Assembly (NCBI GenBank): GCA_016934605.1
Contig: JAFGSO010000283.1
Location: 1 to 16,607, forward strand
Source: Calditrichota bacterium
Lineage (GTDB): Bacteria; Calditrichota; Calditrichia; RBG-13-44-9
Direction of reading: 5' to 3'
Length of the DNA stretch: 16,607 bases
The notes beneath the pieces were generated by a model, which saw only the letters and a program-made list of their open reading frames with translations, was not told the DNA's origin and ran no database searches. The first letter of the stretch is position 1. Each line of letters opens with the position of its first letter. The translations under genes and the position numbers were made by a program. This document shows, one piece after another, positions 13,703 through 16,607 of the stretch.

Positions 13703-15177
13703 GGATTGATATTTTTATGAATGTTTTCCGGTTCAAAACATCACCATTTTTTTTACTGCTGAGTCTGTATGTTCCTAATATATCTCCGCAGGAGCACCAA
13801 ATAATAAACCTGAACTTTTTAATCGAGTCTTTCCTGAACAACAGTCCAGCGTACAAATACACAAAATTGGAGTTCGAAAAATCCAGGCAACAGTTTAGTG
13901 CAGCAACCGCTTTTAAATATCCCAACATTGAATCAACCTTCAGTTCTCCCTACGCATTTTCGAAAGGTGAAAATGAAGTGTTTTATTCCATAGAAAATGA
14001 ATACCGCCTGGTTAGCAGGAATACCCACATTTACATGCCGAGTTTTTCAGTCCGCGCCAATTATTATCTGCCTATAGACGGCAAACTGTCTTCCTCGGCT
14101 GGTGTGTATTACAACAGCTTTCTGTCGAATTTGAGCGGGGATCGAAAACGATTAAATACTTTTGTAGATATTGACTATGAACAGCCGTTGTTCAGAAAAA
14201 ATCATTATTCCCTGGACTCGAAAATTGCTGAAATGGAATTCAGAAAATCAGAATTACGGTTTAATTCTGAACGGAATGAATTAATAACAAACGTGATTGA
14301 CCGGTTTTATATTGTTCTTCAAGCTCAGCAGAAATATGAGTTGCTGAGAAGCCAGCTCAGGCAAAAAGAATTAACCCATAATTTTATGAAGGATAAATAC
14401 AAACTGGGTAAGATAAGCGAACTCGAATTTCTTCAGGCCGAAATTAACTACAAAAACAGCGAGCTGAATGTCCTGAATCAGAAGGAATTGTTGGAGAACG
14501 AAATGACCGGTCTCTGTTTGATGATCGGAATTTCACCAGATACCTCGTATCGCTGTTCCGCTGAGTTGAAAATGGAATCTTTCGACCTTTCACTGGAGGA
14601 ATGTCTCAACATCGCAATCTCAGGCAATCCGGAAATTTCCGTTGCAATGCTAACAAAAGAAATAAGCAACCTAAGAATTCAAAAATCGGCTTCTGCGGAA
14701 GGTTTAAATCTAAGTTTTGTTTCTTCCATTGCTTTTGATAACCGGCGAGACTATCTGCCTGTAATATCCGATAGTCGGTTTTATGACTGGAGCGTCGGCC
14801 TGAGGGCTTCTTTGCCGCTATGGGATGGTGGTAAAAACAGCGCGGAAAGAAAATCGGTGCAAATTGTTCACCGGCAGGAAGAGATCAACCTGAAGGCAAT
14901 GAGAAATTCGCTTATACAAAACATAAAAAAACTTTATTCCGCTATCCGGTTTGAAAAAAACAGAATTGACATCCTGAGTAAAAAAACGGATCTCACCTGG
15001 AAGGCACTGCAGCTTTCCCGTCGTTTGCATGAGGCCGGCCGGCTGAACATGCGGGATTTACTTGAGAGTGAAATCAACGCAAAACAGGCAGAGATCGATA
15101 TCTTGAATTCCATCATCAATTATAATAAAAATGTTAATACACTAAAACTTGAAACCGGTATGGATTTTGCTTTATGA
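13699..15177 (+). CDS. TolC-like outer-membrane efflux channel (OEP family)
   Basis: The 492-residue product has an N-terminal signal region (hydrophobic FFLLLSLYV, then QEHQ), followed by the two-fold OEP repeat. Each half combines beta-strand segments (residues about 85-180 and 330-380) with a long alpha-helical hairpin (about 185-285 and 383-488) carrying the usual helix-turn features (KYKLGKISELEFLQAE and RLHEAGRLNMRDLLESE). Three copies would form the outer-membrane barrel and periplasmic tunnel. ATG 13699 overlaps the permease stop (ATGA); an in-frame ATG at 13717 has a GAGG upstream and would give a more compact signal peptide. It overlaps the adaptor gene by ATGA at its end. The position between permease and adaptor shows it serves this tripartite system. 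The family assignment is secure. Confidence 0.93.
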   Translation: MRIDIFMNVFRFKTSPFFLLLSLYVPNISPQEHQIINLNFLIESFLNNSPAYKYTKLEFEKSRQQFSAATAFKYPNIESTFSSPYAFSKGENEVFYSIENEYRLVSRNTHIYMPSFSVRANYYLPIDGKLSSSAGVYYNSFLSNLSGDRKRLNTFVDIDYEQPLFRKNHYSLDSKIAEMEFRKSELRFNSERNELITNVIDRFYIVLQAQQKYELLRSQLRQKELTHNFMKDKYKLGKISELEFLQAEINYKNSELNVLNQKELLENEMTGLCLMIGISPDTSYRCSAELKMESFDLSLEECLNIAISGNPEISVAMLTKEISNLRIQKSASAEGLNLSFVSSIAFDNRRDYLPVISDSRFYDWSVGLRASLPLWDGGKNSAERKSVQIVHRQEEINLKAMRNSLIQNIKKLYSAIRFEKNRIDILSKKTDLTWKALQLSRRLHEAGRLNMRDLLESEINAKQAEIDILNSIINYNKNVNTLKLETGMDFAL

Positions 15178-16283
15178 GGACCAATAAGACAAAAATATTC
15201 ATCTTTATTTCTATCTTTCTGATATTAGTTACTATCGTATTTTTCTCGAATAATCCCGAAGTAAATTCCAAGCAGATTAAGACAATCCGGATTGCCAGAA
15301 ATTCAATTACAAAAAAAATACTATTCGAAGGAAGTGCACTGCCTTACAAAATGGTGGATGTCAAGCCAAATATCTCCGGCGAAATTGTCAGGATTCATTT
15401 TAAGCCCGGAGACGTTGTGAAAGAGGGAGAAGTTCTGGCCGAAATAAAACCGGACCCGGGTATTCTCCTGGAGCTTTTTACAAAAGAAAATGATCGCTGG
15501 AAAGCCGAAACGGACTACTTCAAAGAGAAGAAAATGTATGATGATTTATTGAAACTGCATGAAAAAAAGTATATATCTCCGGAAGAATTGCAGGAGGCAA
15601 AACGCCAGTACGAAACCGCCGAAAGGAAATTCAGGTATTCTCAAAAGAGCACCGAATTTTACCGGAAGAAATACGGGCTCGATTCAATCGATACCGACCA
15701 ACTTATTAAGAGTAATTCCGTTATCAGAGCCCCCATCAGCGGTACGGTGCTGCGGAATTTCGTCAATACCGGAGACTATTGCAAATCGGCGCTCTCGCAG
15801 TACGCTGAAGGCACTACTCTGTGTATCATCGGTGATTTGTCCAGTTATATAGTAAACCTGCGTGTGCCTGAATCGGATTTGGGGGCGATTTTCCAGGGAC
15901 AAGGAGTAGCTGTTTATACAAAAAATCAGATGCGCCCGGACAGCGGTTTTGTCGATCAGTTATCGCCTATGGGGAACATCGAATCACAACCGATTACCTT
16001 CGATTTCAGCATTTTTTTTACACCGGTGAATGCCCGCTACCGGCCGGGAAGCACAGTTACTGTAGAAATCGTACTAAAGCATCGGGAAAATATTCTGACA
16101 GTTCCGGTCGGCGCCATCGTGATTCAAAACAGGAAAAAATTGGTTTATGTGAAAGAGATGGATAAATACTCTAAACATGAAATATCTATCGGGATTTCGG
16201 ATAATCATAAAGTAGAGGTGACAAAAGGCCTAAATTTAGATGATGAAATAGTTATTGAACCAGGGCTATTAACAGAAAAATAG
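15174..16283 (+). CDS. MacA/HlyD-like periplasmic adaptor (membrane fusion protein)
   Basis: The 369-residue adaptor bridges permease and channel in the periplasm. It has one N-terminal membrane anchor (about 8-24, no lipobox). The lipoyl domain is split: first half VDVKPNISGEIVRIHFKPGD (61-80), second half SVIRAPISGTVLRNFVNTGD (182-201). Between them lies a single helical hairpin (about 98-178) that would meet the TolC tip. A beta-barrel (about 210-295) and a membrane-proximal domain (about 300-369, with VPVGAI and GLNLDDEIVIEPG) follow. It starts inside the stop of the channel gene (ATGA), the third member of one translationally coupled operon. It is not fused to any other domain. The attC-like site 3 lies 70 bases downstream. 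Confidence 0.92.
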   Translation: MRTNKTKIFIFISIFLILVTIVFFSNNPEVNSKQIKTIRIARNSITKKILFEGSALPYKMVDVKPNISGEIVRIHFKPGDVVKEGEVLAEIKPDPGILLELFTKENDRWKAETDYFKEKKMYDDLLKLHEKKYISPEELQEAKRQYETAERKFRYSQKSTEFYRKKYGLDSIDTDQLIKSNSVIRAPISGTVLRNFVNTGDYCKSALSQYAEGTTLCIIGDLSSYIVNLRVPESDLGAIFQGQGVAVYTKNQMRPDSGFVDQLSPMGNIESQPITFDFSIFFTPVNARYRPGSTVTVEIVLKHRENILTVPVGAIVIQNRKKLVYVKEMDKYSKHEISIGISDNHKVEVTKGLNLDDEIVIEPGLLTEK

Positions 16284-16353
16284 CTTATAACAATATAATT
16301 TGTTGGATTTAATAAAAGCAAAACAGTAAATTGATTTTCTAAGTCAAATAAAT

Positions 16354-16410
16354 AGCTAACGTGTTAAGGCATGGAACGAAGCGTGCCGAGTTTCCATGCC
16401 GGTGTTGGAC
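16354..16410 (+). repeat. attC-like site 3 (short, less certain)
   Basis: R'' is AGCTAAC (16354-16360; one mismatch to RYYYAAC) and R' is GTTGGAC (16404-16410; perfect GTTRRRY). Between them GGCATGGAA pairs with TTCCATGCC. At 57 bp it is at the lower end of attC sizes, and it follows the adaptor gene in the correct orientation. The spacing between L and R boxes is less canonical than in site 2, so it may be another kind of hairpin. Confidence 0.4.
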
Positions 16411-16433
16411 AAGCCCGTAAGTGGAAGCGGGTT
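16411..16433 (+). terminator. weak terminator-like hairpin
   Basis: AAGCCCG (16411-16417) pairs with CGGGTTT (16428-16434) with one G-T pair around a 10-base loop, followed by ATTTGC. It may end the efflux operon transcript. The T-run is poor. Confidence 0.35.
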
Positions 16434-16515
16434 TATTTGCAATTTGAATACGTCTTTATTTTGATTTGAAAATAAAAAGTGGGGTTGTTTTTTTCAGATC
16501 AAAGCAGACAAAGGC

Positions 16516-16607
16516 CTTCTGGAAGTGCTTACATAAAATACCGTGAGCGGTGCCGATGAAGTTTATCTGAAAGTTAGCGTAAAGGTACCCGAAGGCATTT
16601 CCGCGAA
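16516..16607 (+). pseudogene. possible degraded ABC ATPase N-terminus, runs off window
   Basis: Reading 16516-16536 gives LLEVLT and a stop. Shifting frame near 16536 gives Lys-Tyr-Arg (to 16544). Shifting again at 16546 gives SGADEVYLKVSVKVPEG to the edge. In that order these pieces resemble the start of LolD/MacB-family ATPases (L-E-V-x2-L-T-K-x-Y-R-x-G-x2-E-V-x-A-L-x2-V-S-x2-V-P-x-G). Frameshifts and missing codons suggest decay, or sequencing error. The Walker A would lie beyond the window. The placement, after the permease/channel/adaptor genes, is where an ATPase could sit. No start codon or Shine-Dalgarno is evident. Confidence 0.35.

Noticed and set aside
1..16607. Integrase, transposase, CRISPR array, tRNA or rRNA genes
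   Set aside because: None was recognised on either strand; the absence of intI leaves the integron interpretation dependent on the attC-like sites.

Overview
Organism. Two secreted proteins end in the roughly 90-residue type IX secretion (T9SS type A) sorting domain with the NYPNPFNPST motif, which points to the Fibrobacterota-Chlorobi-Bacteroidota (FCB) superphylum. Promoters look like ordinary sigma-70 sites (TTGACA-17-TAATAT), Shine-Dalgarno sites are clear, and GTG/TTG starts occur. That fits FCB lineages outside the Bacteroidia (Calditrichota, KSB1, Marinimicrobia, Ignavibacteria types) better than Bacteroides itself. This placement is inference from motifs; no 16S or marker gene is present.

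Layout. (1) 1-2475, plus strand: the C-terminal part of a SprT-like zinc metallopeptidase whose frame runs off the left edge, then an MsbA/LmrA-type ABC exporter. (2) 2557-5340, minus strand: a gamma-class carbonic anhydrase-like protein followed 15 bases later by a soluble hybrid histidine kinase with two GAF-like sensor domains and a C-terminal receiver. (3) 5341-6826: a divergent promoter region, a T9SS-exported protein and a strong terminator. (4) 6827-7906: gene-poor, with a long-range inverted repeat, a 20-codon ORF coupled to a 61-codon ORF, a perfect 16-bp palindrome and a promoter. (5) 7907-10692: a beta-propeller-like lipoprotein and a T9SS-exported protein with a possible cysteine-peptidase N-terminus, then a terminator. 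(6) 10693-12000: a decayed second copy of the 61-residue ORF's tail, a near-consensus promoter, and an outer-membrane beta-barrel gene flanked on both sides by attC-like integron recombination sites. (7) 12001-16607: an exported monocluster ferredoxin, then a coupled three-gene tripartite efflux operon (MacB/FtsX-type permease, TolC-like channel, MacA-like adaptor), a third weaker attC-like site, and a degraded-looking ABC ATPase N-terminus at the right edge.

How the genes fit together. The most notable reading is that 11.1-12.0 kb is an integron gene cassette: gene, then attC in canonical orientation, with a related attC-like site and promoter just upstream. No integrase is visible in this window, so it could be the end of a chromosomal integron or an integrase-free attC cluster. 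The efflux operon has permease, channel and adaptor but no intact ATPase in view; the remnant at the right edge may be what is left of one. No rRNA, tRNA or CRISPR array was seen.
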